Positions 54,289 to 62,230 of a DNA stretch of 64,000 nt are shown piece by piece (position 1 is the first letter of the stretch; each line of letters begins with the position of its first letter). The stretch lies in NCBI RefSeq assembly GCF_014642835.1, contig NZ_BMJA01000001.1:1845267-1909266 (forward strand), written 5' to 3'. Below the pieces are notes generated by a model. That model saw only the letters and a program-made list of their open reading frames with translations, did no database searches and was not told where the DNA came from. This DNA is from Dyella nitratireducens (GTDB taxonomy: Bacteria; Pseudomonadota; Gammaproteobacteria; Xanthomonadales; Rhodanobacteraceae). Made by a program: the position numbers and the translations under genes.

Positions 54289-54679
54289 GCGGACCTGCTT
54301 CAGCATCTCTGGAGAGCGACGCGGCTTGTGGTTACAAGGGAGCGTTTGGCGATCAATTAATAGCTGGCCCGCGGCACCCGCTGCGCCGCGAGGGTCTACG
54401 AGCACAGGGTGCTGCGATTGCTGCTCGCCCAGCGGGCGGCTGACGCGGCTGTTGCGGCAAGCGTTCGGACGGTTCCCGGCGGCTTCGTCCAAATGGATAA
54501 GGACCGTTCGCTGGAGGACACGGTACAGAGGTGTTCCGAACTAAGACCCGCGGAGAAGTGGCCTACCTGGAGCAGCTTTGTACCTTCGGCAGCGCCGATC
54601 GTGATTCGCGTGGCTGGTCGCTACCTTGATGCTGGGATCGATTGACGTCCTCGATTAATTTCACGCCTGGAGCACCAAG
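54289..54679. other. Gap with a possible transposition-gene remnant on the minus strand
   Basis: No intact gene. On the minus strand, a frame at 54148-54492 ends with a helix-turn-helix-like stretch (MLKQVRSRLIEAISEYPEKP then FTEFANSLGVSKGFLGYREP). That stretch looks like the repeated C-terminal HTH of TnsD/TniQ-type or related mobile-element proteins. The rest of the frame is unconvincing and overlaps the DUF3578 gene. Treat as a weak hint of an old mobile element. Confidence 0.25.
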
Positions 54680-55756
54680 TTGCCAGCCCTTGAAACTATC
54701 TTCGGCAATGCGGTGGACGCCTCTTCACCAGAGCAGGCGGCGAAGACGGTAAGCAAGGTTTTGGGCGTGAAGAGCACCTGGATCAGCGCAGACACCGGCT
54801 TTTCAAACTTCTACAACGCGTACAGAAATAGTTCGCTACCCTGGGTGAAGCAGCACCGAGCGAAGATCGAACGCCTGGTGCGTGACGCACGGACTCTCAA
54901 TATCGACGTTCAAGCCCGAGCCCTGGTTGAGATCATCGAACGCATGCCTGGGGTTCCCAAGCCCAACCCAGAAGATCCGAGCATCCATGCTGAGCAACTG
55001 CTGACGCCGCTTCTCTTCGCGCTGGATCCACGCTTGCGCTTCCCCGTCATCAATGGCCGAAAGCCTATCAAGGACCTCCTGCGGATGCGCGGAGTGAGCA
55101 AGGCCTCTCTGGCGATTCGCTTCGACACGATGGTGGAGCTGATCGGCACGAATGGCTGGAAAGACGCGGCGGAACTGGATTCGTCGCTCAATGAAGATGC
55201 TGATATCGCCGTGCTTGCCACTTCCGGGCAGGCGGCCACCTTGGTCAAGGTGAGTCAGCCTCTGACTCCGAAGCCCACGGATGGAAAAGACCTCAAGGTG
55301 AAAGATGAAGCCGACCAAACAGCCATCTCGGCGGAGCGGACGGATACCAAAAGGCGCCTGCACAACAAGATGACGAATCGTCTTTTGGAGCTGTTCGGCA
55401 CGAACTACCTGTGCAAGGAAGGTTGCACCCAGGATGCTCTCTATGATGCCATGGTCGTTGCATATGGCGAGGACGAGGATGGCTATCCCGATGACTTGCT
55501 CATCGAAGTGAAAAGCTGCAGCGAAGAGGCACATGTCCGCATGGCTATTGGCCAGTTGTACGCATACGGTCACCGATTGCGACCAAAAGGCGAGTTCACG
55601 TCTGCAGTCCTGCTCCCTGATGAGCCCGGAGAGCAGGTGAAGTCCCTTCTAAAGTCTCGAGGCTTTGGGTGTCTGTGGTACATCGATAACAAGCTTTCAG
55701 CCATCAAAACCAATACGCCGTGGCTAAAAGATTGGGTAGCTAGCCAGAACACCTAA
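54680..55756 (+). CDS. PD-(D/E)XK nuclease-like protein, TTG start
   Basis: A 358-residue soluble protein. Residues 1-180 are helical with no domain I can name (AAKTVSKVLGVKSTWISADT, HAEQLLTPLLFALDPRLRFP). After a charged linker (200-225) the C-terminal third has a nuclease-like pattern: a helix NKMTNRLLELFGTNYLCKEG, D256 in DALYDAMVV, E276-V-K278 in DDLLIEVKSC, and a following helix with Gln (AIGQLYAYGHRL). This D...ExK plus helix is the PD-(D/E)XK signature of restriction-type enzymes. GGAG lies 7-8 bases before the TTG start; no nearby ATG fits. Likely partner of the DUF3578 gene. Confidence 0.65.
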   Translation: MPALETIFGNAVDASSPEQAAKTVSKVLGVKSTWISADTGFSNFYNAYRNSSLPWVKQHRAKIERLVRDARTLNIDVQARALVEIIERMPGVPKPNPEDPSIHAEQLLTPLLFALDPRLRFPVINGRKPIKDLLRMRGVSKASLAIRFDTMVELIGTNGWKDAAELDSSLNEDADIAVLATSGQAATLVKVSQPLTPKPTDGKDLKVKDEADQTAISAERTDTKRRLHNKMTNRLLELFGTNYLCKEGCTQDALYDAMVVAYGEDEDGYPDDLLIEVKSCSEEAHVRMAIGQLYAYGHRLRPKGEFTSAVLLPDEPGEQVKSLLKSRGFGCLWYIDNKLSAIKTNTPWLKDWVASQNT

Positions 55757-55907
55757 AGACACTACCGCCGATCCGGTCAGGAGCATCGGCTGCGGATGAT
55801 TTTCAGACTTTCGCCGACAGCCTTACAAGAGAGCAATTGCCAAAACATGCTGCATAGCTGGCCCGACGCACTTCGTGGTGGCTTAGCGCTCTACAATTGC
55901 ATAGGAC

Positions 55908-56633
55908 CTACATACCATTGACGCCGTTGTTATAGCTCACTTCCGCATCGTTCAAGTGTCTCCACATCGAGCTTTTCATTCGATCAAGCTCGCGACCGGA
56001 GAATTCACTTATCCGCCATGGGTAATGGCGGCGGACCTCATCGATTCGCACAACAATTGAATCGAAGTCCCTCTTTTCCTCGTAGATCTTATCCAGATCT
56101 TCATCGTCAATGGCGTAGGCAGCCGAAGCGGTCACTCTATCGTGTATCGCTTTGGCTTGTGCAATAAATTCCACGACGTCCTTGAACTGATCGGGCGAGG
56201 AAAGCTGTGCTAATGCATCCTTTGATGCGAGCACCAGTTCATCTTTCACTAGATCAAAAGAGATTTTGTAGGACTTGCCGCCGGTTGCGTAGGATTCGGT
56301 CGCGTGGATTGGCTTCCAGTAAACCTTTTGTTTTGTCAAATCAACGCACACCACGATGGTCGGAACGGAAAACTTCCGCCAGTACGCTATGTCGGCCTCA
56401 TCGACGTAGACATCGTGCTTGCCTGTCGCCGTAATGTGATCGAACGACTTTATCTGCAACTTGACTACGTTACCGGTGGCGCCGCCTTCTTCGACAATCT
56501 CGATTTCCGCATCAATTCCGATATCGACATCTTGTAGTCGGCATGGCCAACCGAGCACCCGAGTGAACTTGAAGGAGGCGAAATGTTCGCCTGCATCGCC
56601 ATTGATGGACCTTTTAGGGTACTGCTTCGACAT
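55908..56633 (-). CDS. DUF4365-domain protein (PD-(D/E)XK-like fold)
   Basis: A 241-residue protein whose first 130 residues match DUF4365: GDAGEHFASFKFTRVLGWPC, then DVDIGIDAEIEIVEEGGATG and VVKLQIKSF, followed by YWRKFSVPTIVVCVDLTKQKVYWKPI. The D-x(n)-E...QxK arrangement (D41, E43, Q60, K62) is that of a PD-(D/E)XK nuclease fold. The family is frequent in defence islands but poorly characterised. The C-terminal 100 residues are helical and charged. It points toward the nuclease gene in convergent orientation. Confidence 0.75.
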   Translation of the reverse strand: MSKQYPKRSINGDAGEHFASFKFTRVLGWPCRLQDVDIGIDAEIEIVEEGGATGNVVKLQIKSFDHITATGKHDVYVDEADIAYWRKFSVPTIVVCVDLTKQKVYWKPIHATESYATGGKSYKISFDLVKDELVLASKDALAQLSSPDQFKDVVEFIAQAKAIHDRVTASAAYAIDDEDLDKIYEEKRDFDSIVVRIDEVRRHYPWRISEFSGRELDRMKSSMWRHLNDAEVSYNNGVNGM

Positions 56634-57310
56634 AACTATCCTGACGCCTTGTTTAAGTGCTTCCGTTTCAAAAGCACCCAGGACGGCATTCGCCCCAGGG
56701 CTGCGGAGCCTATCTTACTGAAAGCTATTCTAGCTAGCTGCCAAGGAAGCTCATTTTATGGATCGTATTTGATAATTCGCGATGGCCAGGGAAGTGAGAA
56801 GGTCGAGCTAATGCGGTGGCCAAACTATGCGAGATGGTCGTGGCCAAACTATGGGAGATCGCGCATTTTTGGTGGTACCAGCGATAACTGTCAGTTTTGA
56901 CACTTTTCGCTGGTAGCCGCAGTGACAGTTTTCACTGGTAACGGCTGCGCGACCCGACATAATTTGGCCACGCGCCTCACAACTCGGGTCCAGCTACGTC
57001 AGCGCCATAGCTACAGAACCAAGCTGTGAGGCGAGTAGGCCAGTAGTGCCTTTGGGCTGGTATTGGTAGCCGCTTTTATCAGGATTACCTCTGGAGCAGG
57101 GGATATACCCTGCTTGGGGGCCGAAATTATTTGCTCATATTCAGTCCTTGAATAATCTGTATTCGATCCCCAGAACGCACAACATATGGCCAATCGCGTT
57201 TCTGGGTCGGTAGGGGCAGTAAGAAACGGAAACCCTTGGCTATCGAGATGGCTTCGGTACTGACTGATTAATCAGTGCCGGAGCGCGCGCCAAAAGCCCG
57301 GGGGATAACC
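56634..57310. other. Mosaic of IS-end-like repeats, no intact gene
   Basis: Within these 677 bases two kinds of short tandem repeats occur (56817-56853 and 56898-56940, listed separately), plus a 12-bp palindrome CTGATTAATCAG at 57264-57275 upstream of the MBL gene that may be a regulator site. No transposase fragment is recognisable. A 60-residue minus-strand frame at 57011-57193 lacks features. Confidence 0.5.
56817..56940. repeat. Two abutting sets of IS21-type terminal repeats
   Basis: TGGCCAAACTATG occurs at 56817-56829 and 56841-56853 (24-base spacing), followed by GCGCATTTTT. Then TGACACTTTTCGCTGGTA (56898-56915) and TGACAGTTTTCACTGGTA (56923-56940) form a second pair with 25-base spacing. 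Multiple spaced copies of an about 15-20-bp motif are typical of IS21-family termini. The family name is inferred; no transposase is present. Confidence 0.5.
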
Positions 57311-58420
57311 ATGTTGTGCGAGATCGAATTCCTAGCGGTAGGGGAAGCAAGCAGAGCTGGCGACGCCATTGTCATTCGCTACGGCAAAGTCGATGACTTT
57401 AAGCTGATGGTGGTCGATGGAGGCACTGCTGATACGGGCAAAGAGTTGGTGACCCACCTAAAAAAACAATTCGGCGACAATGTCCAATTGGAACATGTCG
57501 TGTTGACCCATTCTGATAGTGATCACGCGTCAGGCTTGCGCGAGGTACTTCGAGAGATCCCGGTCGCCAATTTATGGCTCCACGTTCCATGGATCTTGTC
57601 GAAGGACGCCATACACTTGTTCAAGGATAAGCGCTGGACCGAACAAGGACTAGCGAATGCGATTAAGAAAGAATATGACATAGTCGCTGAAATAGTAGAT
57701 TTGGCGGAAGAAAATGGATGCACAATCCAAGAACCCTTTCAGGGCGTCCAGATCGGACCGTTTGTTGTACTTTCGCCCAGACGTTCCACTTATCTACATC
57801 TGCTTCCTCAATTCGACAAAACGCCAGACCCCGATCAAGATTTACTCGAAAACGCTGACTTGTGGCTTGGAAAGCAGAGTGCGATTGCCTCGTTTCTCCA
57901 AGAAGCGTTGGCCAAAGTGCGTAGCTGGACCACCGAGACTTGGGACGAAGAGCGCCTCAAAGATGGCGGCCAAACCTCTGCCAGTAATGAGAGCAGCGTT
58001 GTGCTCTACGCCAACCTTAGCGAAGAGCGCAGGGTACTGTTGACCGGGGACGCTGGAATCAGTGCTCTTACCTGGGCTGCTAATTATGCAGACGCTAAAC
58101 AGCTCCCCTTGCAATCTTTCAGTTTCGTCCAAATTCCACATCACGGTAGCCGTCGTAACGTCGGGCCGACGATACTGAATCGGCTATTGGGGCCAATTCG
58201 TAAAAAGGGGAGCTCCTCTTCATTCAGCGCCTACGTGTCCGCCCCAGTTAATGACGAAAAGCATCCACGCAAGATTGTCCTCAATGCGTTTATGCGCCGC
58301 GGCGGAGAAGTTATAGCAACTCAAGGGATAAACAAAGTTCACAAAGGTGGCTTTCCATCGCGGCCAGGATATACCTCCGCCACACCTCTAGAATTCTCGG
58401 CTAGCGTCGAAGAGTATTGA
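57311..58420 (+). CDS. MBL-fold metallohydrolase (ComEC/Rec2-like subtype)
   Basis: A 369-residue protein with the metallo-beta-lactamase fold. Motif 1 is FKLMVVDGGTADTGKELV, motif 2 the metal-binding VLTHSDSDHASGL (residues 65-75, HxDxDH). A later RRVLLTGDAGISAL (motif 4) and FVQIPHHGSRRN (motif 5) complete the site. The arrangement is that of ComEC-C-terminal-like hydrolases, many of which act on nucleic acids or lie in defence loci. GGGGG lies 7 bases before the ATG. The next gene encodes a membrane protein 8 bases downstream, suggesting a two-component operon. Confidence 0.82.
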   Translation: MLCEIEFLAVGEASRAGDAIVIRYGKVDDFKLMVVDGGTADTGKELVTHLKKQFGDNVQLEHVVLTHSDSDHASGLREVLREIPVANLWLHVPWILSKDAIHLFKDKRWTEQGLANAIKKEYDIVAEIVDLAEENGCTIQEPFQGVQIGPFVVLSPRRSTYLHLLPQFDKTPDPDQDLLENADLWLGKQSAIASFLQEALAKVRSWTTETWDEERLKDGGQTSASNESSVVLYANLSEERRVLLTGDAGISALTWAANYADAKQLPLQSFSFVQIPHHGSRRNVGPTILNRLLGPIRKKGSSSSFSAYVSAPVNDEKHPRKIVLNAFMRRGGEVIATQGINKVHKGGFPSRPGYTSATPLEFSASVEEY

Positions 58421-58484
58421 GGCCAGCAATGTCTGACTCTCTGAAAAACTGTTCCTTGATGCCTACGATCGACCGGCAAGGCTT

Positions 58485-59231
58485 GTGCCAATGCTGCTTG
58501 TTCTGGCCCCGATACCGGTGCTGGTTGTATGTCTTTTTGGCACCGCAAAGATTGTTGCAACCAGCATCCTATCGATAGTTACGTATTGTGGCGCAGGCTA
58601 TGCAATGGTCAGAGTAGCGCGCGATGCGGGTAAGCGTCAGCAAGATCGTTTGTTTAATAAATGGGGGGGCGCCCCAACCACACAGCTCCTTCGTCATCGG
58701 AATACCCACTTTGATGCTCACACAAAAGAACGGTTTCATGCCGTAGCTGAGCGTGGGATTGGTAAAGTAATGCCTACCCCACAAGCCGAAGCGGCCGATC
58801 CTACTGCGGCGGACGAGCTCTATCGGGCCGCAACAAAGTGGTTAATTAATCAGACTCGAGGTGACACCAAGCGTTTCGGGCTGGTATTCAAGGAGAACAT
58901 TGCTTTTGGCTTTCACCGCAATGCCTTCGGCGTCAGATGGCTCGGTGCATCCGTGGCATTTCTCTGCCTTCTCATTATTGCGCTTAAAATCAAGATCATC
59001 TCGCTATCGCCTCCTTATGCTTCATTGACCTCCTTCTCTCAGCTCGACCCGATGGCAGCGTTAGCGCTCGGAGTGTCGGGAATGATGCTGATTGCTTGGT
59101 TATTTTGGTTTACCGAAGCTGCAGCAAAACGTGCTGGTTTCGCATATGCGGAACGTCTCTTGGAGAGCTGCTATGACTTAGAGAGCCCACGCAAGACGAC
59201 GTCAAAGAAAGAAGCAGAAAGCCAACAGTAA
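58485..59231 (+). CDS. Membrane protein partner of the MBL hydrolase, probably frameshifted at its 5' end
   Basis: The intact frame from GTG 58485 gives 248 residues with four helices (LLVLAPIPVLVVCLFG, IVATSILSIVTYCGAGYAMV, WLGASVAFLCLLIIALKI, LALGVSGMMLIAWLFWF) and a large cytosolic loop. The best start signal is elsewhere: ATG 58429, 8 bases after the MBL stop, preceded by GAGG. That frame reads MSDSLKN and then diverges, while the frame of this protein reads FLDAYDRPARLVPM upstream of 58485. One base lost or gained in the CTGAAAAACTG run (58441-58451) would join them. Either a true frameshift or a sequencing error. Confidence 0.6.
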   Translation: MPMLLVLAPIPVLVVCLFGTAKIVATSILSIVTYCGAGYAMVRVARDAGKRQQDRLFNKWGGAPTTQLLRHRNTHFDAHTKERFHAVAERGIGKVMPTPQAEAADPTAADELYRAATKWLINQTRGDTKRFGLVFKENIAFGFHRNAFGVRWLGASVAFLCLLIIALKIKIISLSPPYASLTSFSQLDPMAALALGVSGMMLIAWLFWFTEAAAKRAGFAYAERLLESCYDLESPRKTTSKKEAESQQ

Positions 59232-59256
59232 AGATAGGGAGCTTCCGATCGCACCT

Positions 59257-59526
59257 ATGATCTTACGCATATTCAATGTTGAGCATGGCGCCTGTGCGAT
59301 TCTCGCAGGGCCAAGCAACGCCATTGCCATGATCGATTGCGGGCATAACAGCACCTCTGGCTGGCGACCCAGCAATTTCCTAGCCGAAGACACCCCAGAT
59401 GGTAAAAAGGCGAATGTTGCCTACTTTGGTCCGGGTATGCACGCCCACGGCGTCATTGTCGACGGCGACAACATTGTTCTATTCAAAGGCAAGTTTCCCA
59501 AGGAAGAACGCCTAACAGTGATCTAA
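59257..59526 (+). pseudogene. MBL-fold hydrolase remnant with probable internal deletion
   Basis: An 89-residue frame. Residues 1-45 look like the first two strands of an MBL hydrolase (ILRIFNVEHGACAILAGPSN, AIAMIDCGHNSTSGWRPS), but no HxHxDH motif follows. Residues 50-89 (ANVAYFGPGMHAHGVIVDGD, LFKGKFPKEERLTVI) read like the C-terminus of such a protein. The simplest explanation is loss of the catalytic middle with the frame kept. It follows the membrane-protein gene by 25 bases on the same strand. Confidence 0.5.
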
Positions 59527-59547
59527 GATCTTACTGGAGGACATCGA

Positions 59548-59937
59548 CTAGGGTTTATTAGCCCGGCCCTGATTTTTGCCGCCACCATGACCGAAGTGCT
59601 CTGACAGCGGCTCTTCAACGTGTCGAATGAGCTCACCGGTGCTAAGCACACGAATAGTCTCGACGTAGCGGTCGTTCTCACGATCAATGACGCGAATAAG
59701 ATGATGCCATTGATCGCCTTTGCGATAGTAGCTTGCCCCACTGCGGGTATCGATGTAGAACTTTGAACTGCCAGGTTTGTACGCTTTGGCACGGATTCCG
59801 TCGTGAACGACAAAACTATCGTGAAGTCGCATCGTAACGACACGGCCCAAGTTGCCACATGCCGGACACGGAGTGGATGGCTCGCCACTTGGCTCGTGTA
59901 ACTCGGCACCACATTTAACGCAGCGGGATTCTTGCAT
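59548..59937 (-). CDS. Zinc-ribbon protein of unknown function
   Basis: A 129-residue protein. A C4 zinc ribbon (CVKCGAELHEPSGEPSTPCPAC) opens the protein. The rest is beta-rich and charged: HDSFVVHDGIRAKAYKPGSS, then QWHHLIRVIDRENDRYVETI and RHVEEPLSEHFGHGG. The last part resembles a conserved uncharacterised family found in many bacteria with the same RxIDRENDxYxE and HxxxPLSEH wording. The start at MQESRCVKCG is preferred. Convergent with the MBL remnant. Confidence 0.65.
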   Translation of the reverse strand: MQESRCVKCGAELHEPSGEPSTPCPACGNLGRVVTMRLHDSFVVHDGIRAKAYKPGSSKFYIDTRSGASYYRKGDQWHHLIRVIDRENDRYVETIRVLSTGELIRHVEEPLSEHFGHGGGKNQGRANKP

Positions 59938-60347
59938 GTGAGCCCTAACGCCTGAATTGAGCGGCACTGAAGGCACCCGCTTGGACGAATAGTTAGATTA
60001 CACGCTCCCAAAGCTCTGTAGGTTTATAGGTAAACGTTACCTCTACACGGCCAGCGACTCGGGAAGGAATGAGGCTGTATTTGGTGAAACGGCCTGTCGT
60101 CGGCCAACCGATTGACTTCGTGTAACTCTATCGACTCGACACCCCGTTAACAGCCCGCCGGAAAGGTAGCCTGCTGGCCACGCTGTGGACTGGCCAAACT
60201 ATGGCTTAAGGCGTGGCCAAACTATGGTTTAAAGCGCATTTTTTGCGCGATGAATCATAGTTTGACCGGCACGACCAAACTATGAGATTCCACAAGCAAA
60301 ATTTGACCAGCAGACGTTTTGCCTTTACGGGCAAAATCAGGCCTTCC
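59938..60347. other. Gap with right-end repeats of the island
   Basis: No gene seen. From 60191 on it contains TGGCCAAACTATG twice (60191-60203, 60214-60226, 23-base spacing) and then the right copy of the island direct repeat. The first 230 bases are featureless. Confidence 0.5.
60236..60309. repeat. Right direct repeat bounding the accessory island
   Basis: GCATTTTTTGCGCG followed by CATAGTTTG...CAAACTATGAGAT and AAGCAAAATTTGACC. It is collinear with 53496-53569, offset by 6,740 bases, 58 of 74 positions identical. The inner dyad is less perfect than in the left copy. Confidence 0.7.
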
Positions 60348-60704
60348 TTAGTCCGGCAAGCTGACCACCGGTGCGAAGCCGCCGAAGATCATGCGCTTGC
60401 CATCGAAGGGCATGTCGGTGGCGGCGTCCATGCGCGGATCTTTCATAATTTTCTCCATGCCAGCATCGCGGGTGGCCTTGTCGGGCCATTCCACCCAGGA
60501 GAACACCACGGATTCATCTTCCTTCGCCTGCACGGCGCGGCGAAAATCGGTGAGCTTGCCATCGGGCACGTCGACACCCCAGCACTCCACCACTCGGATG
60601 GCGCCAAACTCTATGAAAATGACGTCGAACGTACGGGCGTATCCGATGAATTTCTCGCGGTTGGCATTGGGTACGGCGATCACGAAACCATCGATGTAGG
60701 ACAT
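60348..60704 (-). CDS. DUF1428-family protein
   Basis: A 118-residue protein with the DUF1428 (dimeric alpha-beta-barrel-like) pattern: MSYIDGFVIAVPNANREKFI, FGAIRVVECWGVDVPDGKLT, DESVVFSWVEWPDKATRDAG and GKRMIFGGFAPVV. It is full length for the family and of unknown function. It marks return to core-type sequence right after the island repeat. Confidence 0.9.
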   Translation of the reverse strand: MSYIDGFVIAVPNANREKFIGYARTFDVIFIEFGAIRVVECWGVDVPDGKLTDFRRAVQAKEDESVVFSWVEWPDKATRDAGMEKIMKDPRMDAATDMPFDGKRMIFGGFAPVVSLPD

Positions 60705-61013
60705 GGCAGTTTCCTTAGCGGGAAGGAGCGACCGACATGGTCGCCTTCATGCATGCGACGAACGGGCGTGCGCGGGATCGACACAGGACCGCTCTTCGAC
60801 CAGTCGCCGCAAGAAAGAGGCTAACGGATTCTTCTTTGAAGTGAAGGCTCGCTTCACAGCTGCGCGCCCTATCAAGCGGTTACCCGCCGATTCTTGATCA
60901 CGACCTTGCAGCTGCGTTTGCCTTGAGCGGCCAAACTGTGCGCGACGTTCCCCGCTTTCTGTAGCGGAAGGGCCTTTTTTAGACCTGATTTGGCTCGACT
61001 TTCGCTCCCGCAT
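60705..61013. other. Intergenic region, no gene seen
   Basis: About 310 bases between two leftward genes. It contains a small GCGACC/GGTCGC hairpin just upstream of the DUF1428 gene (60728-60744) and, near 60950, CCGCT-TTCTGT-AGCGG followed by GGCCTTTTTT, a possible rightward terminator. An 88-residue minus-strand frame is not convincing. Confidence 0.4.
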
Positions 61014-62099
61014 TCATGCGACGACGGCCGTTTCAAAGGCACTCTGTGCCAGCATGCCAGGATGTGGGTTAATCCCAAACGGTGTGGTTTCGCCCAAGCG
61101 TAAAGCCGATGCTACGAAGGCCCACAGGGCTTCGGGTGGAGGAGCATCCGCGGGTGGCGATCCATCCGATTGCTGGCGTCCGGCAGCACCAGTCTTTACA
61201 TATTTGCCGATAACCGTAGCGGTACCGCCTTTGGCGTGATCTGCACCTGGTAGCGTGCGGCTGAATTCGCCCGTCAACAGCGTTACGACATTGCGGCCCG
61301 GCATGGCCATGACACGACTGAGAAACGTTGCAAGCATCGGTGTAATGGGCGCCATGATCTCGCGCGCTACCTTTCCCGTGTCGTCGCGATGGGTATCAAA
61401 CTGGCGATCTTGTCGGCCGGTGTATGCCGGTTGCGCATAAATCACACTGGCGCCTTCATGCACCAGGGCTTCTACGGCGGCGAAGGTTGCTCGCTGACTA
61501 TCAATGGCAGGGTTGGTACCGAATGCACCATAGGCTTCACGGATGTCGTTAAATTGAGCGATGGAGAGTGTGCGACGTGCATCGTCGAGCCTTTCCAAGC
61601 GCTCGAAACCGATGCCTTGTTCAGTCGGTGGATTTGCCGCGACACCCACCGGCAAGCCCAAGTTGTTGACGATGGCGCAAGAAACCGCACTGCGTGGCAT
61701 CGCTGCCGCCATGCGTAACAGCTGGCTGCGCGGACCTGACTGCAGTACCGCAACGCGCGAATCGTTGTGCGAATAAAGACCATGGCGGAAGTGCACCGAT
61801 GCCATGTGGCTCAGGGCTACGGCGGGAAGTGCGCCCAGCGAGCCGGCATCGACATAAAGTCCATTGCCCAGACCGCGTACGTTGTTGCGCGTCACGCCGA
61901 ATGCGCCGTTGGCAAGGAAAGCGTCTGTACTGTTGAACAGACCAGCAGGTCCACCGTTTAGCCACCACACAACCAAGGTAGGACGTTCAGAACGGTGACC
62001 TGATTTGGCCAACAGATGCCAATCGCCGAGGGCTAGCGTGCTAGTCAAAACCGCACCTGCCTTGAGGAAGCCGCGTCGTGTCATGCCGGGTGCATACAT
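61014..62099 (-). CDS. Tat-exported DUF1501-like protein
   Basis: A 361-residue protein starting with a twin-arginine signal (TRRGFLKAGAVLTSTLALGD). The mature part has the DUF1501 sulfatase-like features WWLNGGPAGLFNSTDAF, HFRHGLYSHNDSRVAVLQSG and NVVTLLTGEFSRTLPGADHA-KGGTATVIG. These proteins are exported, often paired with DUF1800 proteins, and lack an assigned reaction. No DUF1800 partner is in the window. AGGTAGG precedes the first ATG. It is divergent from an AraC regulator that may control it. Confidence 0.72.
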   Translation of the reverse strand: MYAPGMTRRGFLKAGAVLTSTLALGDWHLLAKSGHRSERPTLVVWWLNGGPAGLFNSTDAFLANGAFGVTRNNVRGLGNGLYVDAGSLGALPAVALSHMASVHFRHGLYSHNDSRVAVLQSGPRSQLLRMAAAMPRSAVSCAIVNNLGLPVGVAANPPTEQGIGFERLERLDDARRTLSIAQFNDIREAYGAFGTNPAIDSQRATFAAVEALVHEGASVIYAQPAYTGRQDRQFDTHRDDTGKVAREIMAPITPMLATFLSRVMAMPGRNVVTLLTGEFSRTLPGADHAKGGTATVIGKYVKTGAAGRQQSDGSPPADAPPPEALWAFVASALRLGETTPFGINPHPGMLAQSAFETAVVA

Positions 62100-62230
62100 G
62101 TTGACCTACCTCATTCGACGTGGCGGCCGGCTAAGTCACCGGCCGCATTCCGTAAGCTGCTGGCTTGTTGCCTTTGCCGCGGATTCAGACGTAGCCTAAG
62201 TCCGTCCGTCTTTCGAAAGGTGGCCATCTT

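Noticed and set aside
54409-54645. 78-codon plus-strand frame between the DUF3578 and nuclease genes
   Set aside because: No ribosome-binding site and no protein-like features.
56817-56853. Regularly spaced TGGCCAAACTATG copies as a possible CRISPR array
   Set aside because: Only two copies, 13 bases, with 11-base spacers, no leader and no cas genes; they fit IS termini better.
60747-61013. 88-codon minus-strand frame
   Set aside because: Arg/Lys/Ser-rich translation without domain, start signal or conservation cue.
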